DNA of 64,000 nt from Gemmatimonadaceae bacterium (GTDB taxonomy: Bacteria > Latescibacterota > UBA2968 > UBA8231): positions 1-64,000 of the forward strand of contig JAPOZM010000055.1 in assembly GCA_026706075.1 (NCBI GenBank), read 5' to 3'. Within the stretch, counting starts at the first letter, position 1. Each line of letters starts with the position of its first letter. The notes beneath the pieces were generated by a model. It was not told the origin of the DNA. It worked only from the letters and a program-made list of their open reading frames with translations, and did no database searches. Below, piece after piece: positions 7,845 through 15,500 of this stretch. The position numbers and the translations under genes were made by a program.

Positions 7845-10364
7845 ATGGAGAAGGCCCGGTGGTTCCATCATCCCGCGCTGTGGATCTGTCTGCTGTCCGC
7901 CCAGACCGGCGTTGCCCATGACCACTTCCGATGGGGCCTGCCCGAAGGCGCCGTCGCCCGCTTTGGCAAGGGAAGCCTTCTCTATCCGACCTTTCCCTCA
8001 GGAGGAATTCTCCACCCAGGGGCCGGAACCGTTGTCTACTCGTCCGACGGGACGCGGCTGGCGGTGACCGGCGGCTTCGGCGTCTGGATCCACGATGCCG
8101 TGACCGGGGTCGAGACCGCGGTGCTCACAGGGCAGGAAGAGGCCACCTCCGTGGCTTTCTCCCCTGACGGCGGGACCCTGGCCATCGGCAACCTGGATGG
8201 CACGATCCAACTGTGGGATCCGGCCACGGGCCAGGTGAAGGCCACCCTCGCCTCGAAGCCGAGAGTCCTGACCGTGACGTATCTCAGTGACTCGACCCTG
8301 GCCAGCGGCTCCTCGGACGGGGTGATCCGGTTGTGGGATCCCGTCACCGGCCGCCTGGATACCACGTTGAGCGGGCATCAAGGACCGGTCCTGACCATGT
8401 CCAGCTCTCAGGACGGCCGGACTCTGGCCAGTGGCGGCGCCGACGCTTCTGTTCGGTTGTGGGATGTGGTCAGCGGCCGGCTGAAGGCCACCCTGGAGGG
8501 GCATGGGAATGCGGTCAATTCCGTTTCCATCTCCCCGGACGGCCGCACCCTGGCGAGTGGTTCCGATGACCGAACGGTTCGGTTGTGGGATGCCGGCATC
8601 GGCGAGCACCTGGCCACTTTCGACGAGCACGAGCGATGGGTGACTTCCGTCACCTTCTCCCCCGATGGCGGTACCCTGGCCAGCTGCAGCCAATCCGGCA
8701 TTCGGCTCTGGGACACGGATAGCAGCCGGTACCTGGCCCGCCCCATGGACGGTGGTTTCGGCTGCAGGACCGTGGTGTTCTCTCCTGATGGCAGCGTCCT
8801 GGCCAGTGGCGTAGACCGTTCCGGTGACTTCAGGGTCTGGCTGTGGGAGCTGGCCACCCGCAGGGTGCGGGTCACCATCGAGGGCTATCCGTACTGGCAG
8901 CCGGCCGTGGTCTTCTCCCCGGACGGGACCACTCTCGCCCAGGGTATAGGGGGAAGGGTTCAACTGAGGGACGCCGCCACCGGTCAGGTGAAGGCGACTC
9001 TGGAGCGGAGCACCGGCTTTGTCCTGGGTCTGGCGTTCTCCCCGGATGGAACCTTGCTGGCCAGTTCGGGCAGCGACCTCAGGATGGAGGTGTGGGATGT
9101 GGCCACGGGGGAGCTGCGGGTTCGCGTTGGGGATGTACTCGGGTTCGTCGGGTTTTCCTTTTCTCCGGACGGAAGCATCCTGGCCAGTGGGAACATTGGC
9201 GGCGAGGTGCGCTTGTGGGAGGGGACGAGTGGGAAGCTGAAGGCCACGCTGCAGGGGCATACAGGGACTGTCATCTCGGTGGTGTACTCGCCCGATGGGA
9301 GGACCCTGGTCAGCGGGAGCACCGACGGTCTCCGCTTGTGGGATACCACTACTCTCCAGCAAAAGGCCATCCTCGAGGAGTGGGGGGAGGTCTCCTCTCT
9401 CGCCCAATCCCCGAACGGGGCCATCCTGGCCACCGGGAACCGCGACGGCCGCATCGGCCTGTGGGATGCGGCCACCCTTCAAGACAAGGGCACGCTCCAA
9501 AGAGATTGGGCGAGGGTCTCTTCCCTGGCCTTCTCCTCCGATGGGTCTGCCCTGGCCATTGGGAGTGAAGATGGCAGCGTACGCCTGTGGGATCCGGTGA
9601 CCGGCCGACTCGAGGGGATCGGGGATCACCTGGGAGCAGTCATGTCGGTGACTTTCTCCCCGGATGGATCCATCCTGGCCAGCTCCAGTCGAGACGGCAC
9701 CGCTCTGTTGTGGGACTCCTCCTCCTGGGATGCTCCGAACCTCTCCTTCACAGTTGTGGAGGCCACCATCCCGAATGCGGCCAGGAGCATGGCCCTGGAA
9801 TTCTCCCGCTCCGTCTCCGGCCGCCCGGCCGACTATGCTTGGGGGGCGGTCGCAGACAGCGCCGGCCACTTGGAACTGACCATCTCCAGCACACAGCGGT
9901 CCGGAGTCAGCGGCCTGTACCAGGCCCGCGCCGTCAGCCCTGATGGCAGGGTCCTGGGCGAATGGCCCAGCATTCCCCTCAACGCCGACCGCCGCCAGGT
10001 CCTGGAACTGCCCTTGAGAGGCCCGGTCCGACTGATGTCCAGCGAGCCCCTGGCCGCGGCCCGGGAGGTAGCGCTGGATGAGGAGGTCCACGGCGGTCTG
10101 TTGCCCAATGCACCCAATCCCTTCAACGCCGGCACCCAGATTTCCTACCGGCTGGTCTCACCCGGGCCGGTGCGCCTGGTGATCTACAATGCCCTGGGCC
10201 AGGCGATGCGCAGGCTCGTGGATCGGCACCAGACCGCCGGCTACTACCAGGTCCACTGGGACGGCCGGGATCAGCGCGGCGACCCGGTGGGCAGCGGCAT
10301 CTACTTCAGCCGGCTGCAGGCCGGACCCGTCGTCCACGCCGGCAAGATGGTCGTCGTCAGATAG
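7845..10364 (+). CDS. Exported WD40-repeat protein with PNPFN/FlgD-like C-terminal domain
   Basis: An 839-residue protein. A signal peptide covers about residues 1-25 (hydrophobic LWICLLSA), with a GGAGG site before the ATG at 7845. About 14 WD40 repeats follow (roughly residues 65-640), each with 'FSPDG', 'LASG' and 'LWD' signatures, enough for two seven-bladed propellers. A beta-rich linker leads to a C-terminal domain beginning PNAPNPFNAGT and ending GKMVVVR. That FlgD-Ig-like tail typically occurs on secreted or surface proteins of the Bacteroidetes/FCB and related phyla, where it can act as a sorting signal. Probably a cell-surface interaction scaffold; no catalytic domain seen. Confidence 0.9.
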   Translation: MEKARWFHHPALWICLLSAQTGVAHDHFRWGLPEGAVARFGKGSLLYPTFPSGGILHPGAGTVVYSSDGTRLAVTGGFGVWIHDAVTGVETAVLTGQEEATSVAFSPDGGTLAIGNLDGTIQLWDPATGQVKATLASKPRVLTVTYLSDSTLASGSSDGVIRLWDPVTGRLDTTLSGHQGPVLTMSSSQDGRTLASGGADASVRLWDVVSGRLKATLEGHGNAVNSVSISPDGRTLASGSDDRTVRLWDAGIGEHLATFDEHERWVTSVTFSPDGGTLASCSQSGIRLWDTDSSRYLARPMDGGFGCRTVVFSPDGSVLASGVDRSGDFRVWLWELATRRVRVTIEGYPYWQPAVVFSPDGTTLAQGIGGRVQLRDAATGQVKATLERSTGFVLGLAFSPDGTLLASSGSDLRMEVWDVATGELRVRVGDVLGFVGFSFSPDGSILASGNIGGEVRLWEGTSGKLKATLQGHTGTVISVVYSPDGRTLVSGSTDGLRLWDTTTLQQKAILEEWGEVSSLAQSPNGAILATGNRDGRIGLWDAATLQDKGTLQRDWARVSSLAFSSDGSALAIGSEDGSVRLWDPVTGRLEGIGDHLGAVMSVTFSPDGSILASSSRDGTALLWDSSSWDAPNLSFTVVEATIPNAARSMALEFSRSVSGRPADYAWGAVADSAGHLELTISSTQRSGVSGLYQARAVSPDGRVLGEWPSIPLNADRRQVLELPLRGPVRLMSSEPLAAAREVALDEEVHGGLLPNAPNPFNAGTQISYRLVSPGPVRLVIYNALGQAMRRLVDRHQTAGYYQVHWDGRDQRGDPVGSGIYFSRLQAGPVVHAGKMVVVR

Positions 10365-10542
10365 CGGCGGGCCTCCTGTGCGGTTGAGTCGAGGCTCTCC
10401 CACGGGTACCTTCCGAAACAGTGCTCCCGGGGGAGCGCCCAAGTTCGCGGTCAGGGCCGAGCCCACCCCGCCTCGCGGTACCCATCGACCTTCTTTCTGC
10501 CGGTCCTGGCGAACACTCCGGCGCTTCGGAAAGAGGTCAGGC

Positions 10543-11271
10543 ATGTCCCGTTCCCTTCCACGCCGTCCAAGCGCTGAGCACCTCAGGAAAGAGGCGCGGC
10601 GGTTGCAGAGAGCCTGCCGCTCCGGCCAGGCGTCCTCCATCCGGCTGCTGCGCGCTCACCTTCCGCGCCTGGCCGGGCAACCTCGCGACGGTGGGGGCTG
10701 GCACACCGGCATCACCGTGCAGGAGGCGCAGTTCACGCTGGCCCGCGACTACGGCTTCGAGAGCTGGCCGAAGATGGTGGCTCTCGTCGATGAGAAGGCA
10801 GCAGAGCTCCTCTTCGCCGACTCGATCAGGAAGATCCTCGAGGTGGCGCGCACGGAAGCAGCTCGTCGAGGAGACCGGGAAGTGGGCCCCGGACATCTGC
10901 TGCTCGCCCTGGCGGGAGAGGAGATGCGTCCCGTTGCCGGCCCCCTGTTGGAAGGACTGGGGGCCACGCCGGATGAAGTGCGGCGCAGGGCCGAGAGCTG
11001 CGTGTCCGCAGGAGGCTCGCAGGCCAGCGAAGGGCCGCTCGAGTTCAGGCCGTCCCGGCTGCAGAGCTTGTTCGGACCAACCGCCAGGAAGGTTGTCCAG
11101 TCCGCCACTGCCGAGGCGAGGCGTTCCGGTGCGGGCGTCGTCCAATGCGAGCACTTCCTGCTCGGCCTGCTCCAGGATCCGGATGCAGGCGCGGCACGGG
11201 TGCTGGAGTCGATGGGCCTGCGCTACGAGGCCGCGAAGGAGCAGTTGACCGGCCGGGCACCGCCGCAGTAA
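10543..11271 (+). CDS. ClpN-domain protein without ATPase domain
   Basis: A 242-residue protein. Residues 1-80 (SAEHLRKEARRLQRAC ... YGFESWPKM) match the helical N-terminal segment often found in front of ankyrin repeats. Two Clp N-terminal (double ClpN) repeats follow: one around VGPGHLLLALAGEE and one around VQCEHFLLGLLQDPDAG. There are no Walker motifs, so this is a ClpN-only adaptor or decoy-like protein rather than a chaperone. The ATG at 10543 follows GAAAGAGG. The frame is open for about 350 bp upstream but loses protein character there. Stand-alone gene 178 bp after the WD40 gene; role unknown. Confidence 0.8.
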   Translation: MSRSLPRRPSAEHLRKEARRLQRACRSGQASSIRLLRAHLPRLAGQPRDGGGWHTGITVQEAQFTLARDYGFESWPKMVALVDEKAAELLFADSIRKILEVARTEAARRGDREVGPGHLLLALAGEEMRPVAGPLLEGLGATPDEVRRRAESCVSAGGSQASEGPLEFRPSRLQSLFGPTARKVVQSATAEARRSGAGVVQCEHFLLGLLQDPDAGAARVLESMGLRYEAAKEQLTGRAPPQ

Positions 11272-11321
11272 GGGGTCCCCAACCCCCTACTTTGTCATCC
11301 CGACGAAGTGAGGTGCAGGGG

Positions 11322-11349
11322 TTGACAACAGTATCACTAATGCTACTAT
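11322..11349 (+). promoter_or_regulatory. Sigma70-type promoter of hicAB, possibly leaderless
   Basis: A perfect -35 TTGACA (11322-11327) and a -10 TACTAT (11344-11349) are separated by 16 bp. The hicA ATG begins at 11356, only six bases past the -10, so the transcript may start at or within the start codon. AGTA/TACT half-sites flank ten bases across the spacer and could be part of an operator for HicB. Confidence 0.6.
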
Positions 11350-11355
11350 ATCTCG

Positions 11356-11607
11356 ATGCCGAGCACGGCAAGAATACTCGAGGCACTCAGCAGCAATCCG
11401 AAAGGGATCCGCTTCGCGGACCTTGTCAAAGTGTGTGACGCTTACTTCGGAGATCCGCGCCAGAAGGGCACCAGTCATAGAGTCTACCGGACCCCGTGGC
11501 CGGGAGATCCGCGGGTGAACATCCAGAACGCCAAGGGGATGGCGAAACCGTACCAGGTGCGCCAAGTCATCAAGGCAATCCAAAAGCTGGAAGAAGGCAT
11601 GAGATGA
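11356..11607 (+). CDS. hicA: HicA-family toxin (mRNA interferase)
   Basis: An 83-residue basic protein with the HicA dsRBD-like core. The conserved catalytic-type His is His41 in KGTSHRVYR, followed by a strand 'RVNIQNAKG' and a helix 'YQVRQVIKAIQKLEE' equivalent to the LRxILRQ helix of HicA. HicA toxins cleave mRNA and are neutralised by HicB. The stop overlaps the next start (ATGA), so toxin and antitoxin are translationally coupled with the toxin first. No ribosome binding site is visible upstream, in line with a leaderless start from the adjacent promoter. Confidence 0.8.
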   Translation: MPSTARILEALSSNPKGIRFADLVKVCDAYFGDPRQKGTSHRVYRTPWPGDPRVNIQNAKGMAKPYQVRQVIKAIQKLEEGMR

Positions 11608-11930
11608 GCGACCATTACACTTACCGCATCACTTGGTCGGCGGAAGACGATGAGCATGTCGGTCTGTGCGCGGAGTTCCCCTCGCTCAGTTGGCTGGCAC
11701 CTACCCACGCCGCGGCCCTGTCCGGAATCCAACGCCTGGTTCGCGAGTGCCTCGCAGACATGCAAGCCACCGGAGAGACCGCGCCCGAGCCGATAGCGGA
11801 CCGCAGCTACAGCGGGAAGTTCATGGTGCGGGTGCCGCCGGAATCCCACCGCGCGCTGGCCCTGCAAGCGGCCGAGCAAGGGGTCAGCCTGAACCGGCTC
11901 GTGAGTGCAAGGATCACCAACAGCACCTGA
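11604..11930 (+). CDS. hicB: HicB-family antitoxin with C-terminal ribbon-helix-helix
   Basis: A 108-residue protein. The N-terminal part (about 1-65) is the partial RNase-H-like HicB fold (YRITWSAEDDEHVGLCAEFP, SLSWLAPTHAAAL). The C-terminal part (about 72-108) is a ribbon-helix-helix DNA-binding domain (GKFMVRVPPESHRALA ... GVSLNRLVSARI). HicB proteins bind HicA and repress their own promoter. It overlaps hicA by four bases. Confidence 0.85.
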   Translation: MSDHYTYRITWSAEDDEHVGLCAEFPSLSWLAPTHAAALSGIQRLVRECLADMQATGETAPEPIADRSYSGKFMVRVPPESHRALALQAAEQGVSLNRLVSARITNST

Positions 11931-11950
11931 TCGGTTCGGAGAATCGGCCA

Positions 11951-12184
11951 ATGCCACGCATCAGGACACACCCCGGACAACTCCTCAGAGCGGAGCTCGA
12001 CGCTCGGAACATGAGCGCGAGTCAACTGGCTCTCGCCATCCGGGTACCCGCAAACCGGATCACGGCGATCCTGCGCGCCGAGCGGTCGGTCACCGCCGAT
12101 ACGGCCGTCCGCCTCGGGCGCTACCTCGGCACCGGGGCCGCCTTCTGGATGAATCTCCAGCGCCAGTTCAGCACCCGCACCTGA
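11951..12184 (+). CDS. HigA-like XRE antitoxin, no partner toxin beside it
   Basis: A 77-residue protein with the HigA/VapI-type helix-turn-helix: HPGQLLRAELDARNMS, SQLALAIRVPANRI, then TADTAVRLGRYLGTGAAFWMNLQ. HigA antitoxins repress their operon and bind a RelE/HigB toxin, but no HigB-like gene is adjacent; the gene instead follows hicAB by 20 bp. Its last 17 bp overlap the 3' end of the convergent rhodanese gene. It may be an orphan antitoxin or an extra regulator of the hicAB operon. Confidence 0.8.
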   Translation: MPRIRTHPGQLLRAELDARNMSASQLALAIRVPANRITAILRAERSVTADTAVRLGRYLGTGAAFWMNLQRQFSTRT

Positions 12185-12563
12185 CCTCCGTCCCGGGCCG
12201 CCCCCCGGTCCCCGCGGTGGCGTAGCCGTCGCGCTTCCACCAGTCCAGCCCTCCGATCAGCTCGCGCACCTGGAAGCCCAGGGTCAGCAGCTTCAGCGCC
12301 GTCTTCGTAGAGGCGTTGCAGCCGATGCCGTCGCAGTAGCAGACGTGGATCCGGGATTTGTCGAGGGACTTGGTGGACTCCACGGAGATCCCTCGGTGCG
12401 GCAGGCTGAGCGCACCCGGAATGTGCTCCTCGGCGTAGGCCTCGGCAGAGCGGCCGTCGATGACGGTGATGGGCTCGCTCTCGCCCAGGGCTTCGTAGAG
12501 GTCCCACGAGTCCATCTCGTAAGCGAGCTTGCGCTGGTAGTGGTTCATCTGGTCGATGGACAA
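12168..12563 (-). CDS. Rhodanese-like sulfurtransferase domain protein
   Basis: A single-domain rhodanese (131 residues). It shows the substrate-domain features VIDGRSAEAYAEEHIPGALSLP and an active-site loop in VCYCDGIGCNAS, where the first Cys of CDGIGC is the predicted persulfide carrier. The following GFQVRELIGGLDWWKRDGY is the standard rhodanese C-terminal signature. The chosen start is a TTG at 12563 with an AGGGAA site just upstream; an in-frame ATG at 12548 is the alternative. It begins 2 bp after the HTH-citrate synthase stop and is probably co-transcribed with it. Sulfur relay or sulfide/cyanide handling is possible. Confidence 0.85.
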   Translation of the reverse strand: MSIDQMNHYQRKLAYEMDSWDLYEALGESEPITVIDGRSAEAYAEEHIPGALSLPHRGISVESTKSLDKSRIHVCYCDGIGCNASTKTALKLLTLGFQVRELIGGLDWWKRDGYATAGTGGRPGTEVRCGC

Positions 12564-12565
12564 GG

Positions 12566-13789
12566 TCAGTTCCCTTTCTTCGGATCCGGTCCCGTGTACT
12601 TCGCGCGCGGCCGTATGAGGCGGCCGGTCTGGTATTGCTCGATGGCGTGGGCGATCCAGCCGATGGTCCGGCCGAGGCAGAACAGCAGCAGGGCGGCTCC
12701 TCTCTCCAGGCCGAGGGCCCGGCGCAGGGCCACCAAGGCCAGGTCCAGGTTGTGGGAGAGTCCCGTCCGTTTCCCGACTTCCTCGATCAGCGCTGCTGCG
12801 GTTTCCAGCGCCCCGGTCTCGGGGCCCGCTTCCTTCAGCAGCTCGAAGAGGATCTTAGCCCGCGGGTCGACACCTCTATAGACCACGTGCCCGAAGCCCT
12901 CGACATGATCCCCTCTCGTGAGCCTGCTGGCGATCGTATCGCCCGGGCCGTTCGCTTCCGCTTCGTCCCAGAGGGCCTCCAGGCGACCGGTCGATCCGCC
13001 GTGGCGGGGTCCCTGCAGGGCGCTCAGTCCGGCCGTGACCACCGCGTAGAGGCTGGCCCCGCTCGACGCCACGGTGCGGCAGGTGAAGGTGGAGACGTTG
13101 AGCTCGTGGTCGGCGCAGAGGATCAGGGCGGCTTCGAGGAGGCGGGTGGTCTCCGGTCTTCCGGGAAGCCAGGCGGTCTGCAGGGTCCGGGCGATTCCGC
13201 TGCCGGTGCGCGGTAGGCCGGCGGCGATCAGCGTCATCAGCCGGAGAATGCGGGCCCCGCTGCGATGGATCCGCGGAGGCGCCGTGGCGTAGGCGGCGGG
13301 ATCGGCCGCTCCGATCACGGGCAACAGCGCCTGCATCCGCTCGATGGCTGACAGCGGCGCCAACTCCGCGCTGACTCTCGGACCGACGCCCTCCAGCCGG
13401 ATCCCGCCGGCGAATCCCCCGATGGGCCGGGACCGGTCCCCCGTCCACAGCAGGGCCGCCACCTCCTCGGCGGTGCCCTCCCGCGCCAGCTCGCCGACGC
13501 TGATCCCGCGGTAGAAGAGGTCGTCGTCGTCGATTCGGCTGAGGGCGGACTCCAGGACCGGGTCCCCGGCTCGCAGGGCCTTCCCGGCGGCGGTCTCGGG
13601 GTGGGCTCGAAGCTCCTTCTGATGGCGGAGGCGCTCGATGTCCTCGCGGTGGTACTGGCGAGTGCGGCGCCGCTGATCCCCGCCCTCGGAGCGGACCAGA
13701 CCGCGGCTCACGTAGGAGTAGAGGGTCTGCGGCCGGATGCCTAACTCGGAACAGGCCTCGGTGGAGGAGAGGTAGCGCGAAGGAGGCAT
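12566..13789 (-). CDS. Citrate synthase-family protein with N-terminal MerR-like HTH
   Basis: A 407-residue fusion. Residues about 1-55 form a MerR-like winged helix (LSSTEACSELGIRPQTLYSY, YHREDIERLRHQK). Residues 90-400 are a citrate/2-methylcitrate synthase domain. Catalytic positions are visible: His in ADHELNVST, His in GPRHGG and the Asp in HNLDLAL. Such HTH-citrate synthases are known, often next to a second synthase as here, and may regulate it. The ATG at 13789 follows a TATATT box by only five bases with no ribosome binding site, so a leaderless message is possible. It may bind the palindromes in the divergent intergenic region. Confidence 0.85.
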   Translation of the reverse strand: MPPSRYLSSTEACSELGIRPQTLYSYVSRGLVRSEGGDQRRRTRQYHREDIERLRHQKELRAHPETAAGKALRAGDPVLESALSRIDDDDLFYRGISVGELAREGTAEEVAALLWTGDRSRPIGGFAGGIRLEGVGPRVSAELAPLSAIERMQALLPVIGAADPAAYATAPPRIHRSGARILRLMTLIAAGLPRTGSGIARTLQTAWLPGRPETTRLLEAALILCADHELNVSTFTCRTVASSGASLYAVVTAGLSALQGPRHGGSTGRLEALWDEAEANGPGDTIASRLTRGDHVEGFGHVVYRGVDPRAKILFELLKEAGPETGALETAAALIEEVGKRTGLSHNLDLALVALRRALGLERGAALLLFCLGRTIGWIAHAIEQYQTGRLIRPRAKYTGPDPKKGN

Positions 13790-13794
13790 TCAGC

Positions 13795-13800
13795 AATATA
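13795..13800 (-). promoter_or_regulatory. Candidate -10 box for the HTH-citrate synthase gene
   Basis: On the minus strand TATATT sits five bases upstream of the ATG at 13789. No convincing -35 lies at 16-18 bp, so an activator may be needed, or the start codon may lie further downstream. Confidence 0.35.
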
Positions 13801-13802
13801 GA

Positions 13803-13829
13803 TTGATTAGTGAATCAACATTGACAATG
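13803..13829. promoter_or_regulatory. Two adjacent palindromes between divergent citrate synthases (candidate operator)
   Basis: TTGATTAGTGAATCAA (13803-13818) is a perfect 6-bp inverted repeat with a 4-base centre. It is followed directly by CATTGACAATG (13819-13829), a perfect 5-bp inverted repeat with a 1-base centre. The second palindrome contains the -35 box of the rightward promoter, so binding there would block or reposition RNA polymerase. The HTH domain of the neighbouring synthase is the obvious candidate ligand. Confidence 0.6.
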
Positions 13830-13848
13830 TAAAGGACTTCGGTACAAT
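13821..13848 (+). promoter_or_regulatory. Sigma70-type promoter of the second citrate synthase
   Basis: A consensus -35 TTGACA (13821-13826) and a -10 TACAAT (13843-13848) with a 16-bp spacer point rightward. The ATG is at 13883, leaving a leader of about 28 bases that contains a GGAG ribosome binding site. Confidence 0.75.
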
Positions 13849-13882
13849 CGTCAATCGAACCAGATCGAAGGGAGCCGGAGAC

Positions 13883-15016
13883 ATGAGGGTTGCGGTCGAG
13901 GAAGGGCTGGAAGGCGTGGTCGCCGCCCGCACGCGGTTGAGCGGGATCGACGGGGAGGAGGGCCGGCTCTGGCTGGGCGGACTCCCGGTCGAGGAGCTGG
14001 CCCCGAAGGCCTGCTTCGAGGAGACGGTCCATCTGCTCTGGAACGGCGAGCTTCCGGACGGCGCGCAGCTCGACGCACTCCAGGGACGGATCTCAGGCTG
14101 GACTCTCCCTGGAGGCACCCGGTCCCTGATCGTGTCCGCGGTGGAGGCCGGACAGAGGCCGATCGACGTCCTGCGCCTGGCCCTCGACTCTCTGTGCCTC
14201 GAGGGCGCCGAGTCGGACGTCGCCCTCGTGGGCGCCACCCCCGTCATCGTCGCCGCGGTCTCGCGATCGAGGAAAGGGAAACCGGTGATTCCGCCGGACC
14301 CGGGACTCCGACTGGCGGCGAACTTCCTCTACATGATGACAGGCCGCCCGCCGACGGAGGCCAGGGCCCGGGCGCTGGACACCTACCTCAACACCATGGT
14401 CGACCACGGCATGAACGCGTCGACCTTCACGGCCCGCGTCATCACCTCGACGCGCTCCGACCTGAAGTCGGCCGTCGTCGGCGCCCTCGGCGCCTTGAAG
14501 GGCCCGCTCCACGGCGGCGCCCCCGAACCGGCCCTGACCATGCTGCAGGAGATCGGGGTCCCCGACCGGGCGGAGCCGTTCATCCGGACCCTCCTCGAAC
14601 GCGGCGAACGCCTGATGGGCTTCGGGCATCGCGAGTACAAGGCGCGGGATCCCCGTGCGGCCGTCCTGGCTCAAGCCGCCGAAGATCTGTGCGCGGCCGA
14701 GGGAGACACAGGCCTGCTCGACCTGGCGTGTATCGTGGAAGCGGAGGCGGTGAGACTGTTGGAGGAGTACAAGCCCGGCCGGCGCCTGTTTGCCAACGCC
14801 GAGTTCTACACGGCGGTCCTGCTCCATGAGCTCGGAGTCCCGCCGGAGCTGTTCAGCTCCACCTTCGCCGTGAGCCGCATGGCCGGCTGGATCGCCCACT
14901 GCCGGGAGCAGGAAGCCGTGGGCCGGATCTTCCGGCCCCAGTCGGAGTACGCCGGGCGGGAGGACGGAGCGTGGGTGGACCTCGAGGAGCGCTGCGCCGT
15001 CGCTCGTCAGGGTTGA
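13883..15016 (+). CDS. Citrate/2-methylcitrate synthase-family protein with Asp-to-Glu active-site change
   Basis: A 377-residue type II citrate synthase-like protein that condenses an acyl-CoA with oxaloacetate if active. The two catalytic His are present, in VDHGMNASTF and GPLHGG, as is GFGHREYKARDPRA. The catalytic Asp of the usual NVDFYS motif is Glu307 here (NAEFYTA). The ATG at 13883 has a GGAGCCGGAG leader. It is divergent from the HTH-citrate synthase across a 93-bp palindrome-rich region. Whether it makes citrate, methylcitrate or another product cannot be told; the Glu may change or lower activity. Confidence 0.85.
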   Translation: MRVAVEEGLEGVVAARTRLSGIDGEEGRLWLGGLPVEELAPKACFEETVHLLWNGELPDGAQLDALQGRISGWTLPGGTRSLIVSAVEAGQRPIDVLRLALDSLCLEGAESDVALVGATPVIVAAVSRSRKGKPVIPPDPGLRLAANFLYMMTGRPPTEARARALDTYLNTMVDHGMNASTFTARVITSTRSDLKSAVVGALGALKGPLHGGAPEPALTMLQEIGVPDRAEPFIRTLLERGERLMGFGHREYKARDPRAAVLAQAAEDLCAAEGDTGLLDLACIVEAEAVRLLEEYKPGRRLFANAEFYTAVLLHELGVPPELFSSTFAVSRMAGWIAHCREQEAVGRIFRPQSEYAGREDGAWVDLEERCAVARQG

Positions 15017-15063
15017 TGCCAGCGCAACGCAGGGGCCAGGGCGGCTTTCGAGGCCGGTGCGGC

Positions 15064-15078
15064 GAGGGGAGGTTCCCC
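15064..15078. terminator. Small hairpin between convergent genes (possible terminator)
   Basis: AGGGGA-GGT-TCCCCT forms a perfect 6-bp GC-rich stem in the 67 bp between the citrate synthase stop and the hepT stop. There is no T-tract on either side, so intrinsic termination is uncertain. Confidence 0.3.
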
Positions 15079-15083
15079 TGGAC

Positions 15084-15500
15084 TCAACGCTCCTCTTTCT
15101 CGAGGGCCGCCGCGCGGCGGAGGAATTCCGCGACGGGCTCGAGATCGCGGATCGCGCGGACCACCTGCTCGTAGTCCAGGGCGACGTACTCGTGGATCAG
15201 GACGTTGCGGAACCCCGGGAGGCGGGCGAGCCGGGAGACGAGTTCCGGCGGGAACTCCTCGTAGGCCGAGAGACTCCGTACGGCCTCCGTGTAGTCCTCG
15301 AAGCGCTGCCCGCGGCGGGCGCCCAGCTCCCCCGAGATGTCGATGACCAGTTGTGCCACGGTCAACAGGGAAAACATGACATCGTTGTGCAGGCTCAGGT
15401 CCCGCCGCAGGGACTCGGGCTCCTCAACCCTCGGCTCCAGCCCTCTCAGGTGATCGAGGTGCTTCCGTAGCTCGGCGAGCCGTTCCACCAGGTAGGTCAC
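15084..15500 (-). CDS. hepT: HepT-family HEPN protein (toxin of MntA/HepT module)
   Basis: A 138-residue all-helical HEPN (DUF86) protein. The RX4HXY active-site motif is Arg98-His103-Tyr105 in RNVLIHEY. HepT proteins are ribonuclease-type toxins that are blocked by AMPylation from the partner nucleotidyltransferase. Its ATG overlaps the mntA stop by four bases (ATGA), giving the order antitoxin then toxin. The motif and pairing make this assignment firm; activity is not shown. Confidence 0.9.
   Translation of the reverse strand: MTYLVERLAELRKHLDHLRGLEPRVEEPESLRRDLSLHNDVMFSLLTVAQLVIDISGELGARRGQRFEDYTEAVRSLSAYEEFPPELVSRLARLPGFRNVLIHEYVALDYEQVVRAIRDLEPVAEFLRRAAALEKEER

Noticed and set aside
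10365-10542. N-terminal extension of the ClpN-domain protein
   Set aside because: The open frame continues upstream but overlaps the WD40 gene and shows no protein-like composition; the ATG at 10543 has a ribosome binding site.
12185-12240. HigB toxin next to the HigA-like gene at 11951
   Set aside because: The sequence after it is the 3' end of the rhodanese gene on the other strand; no toxin frame fits.
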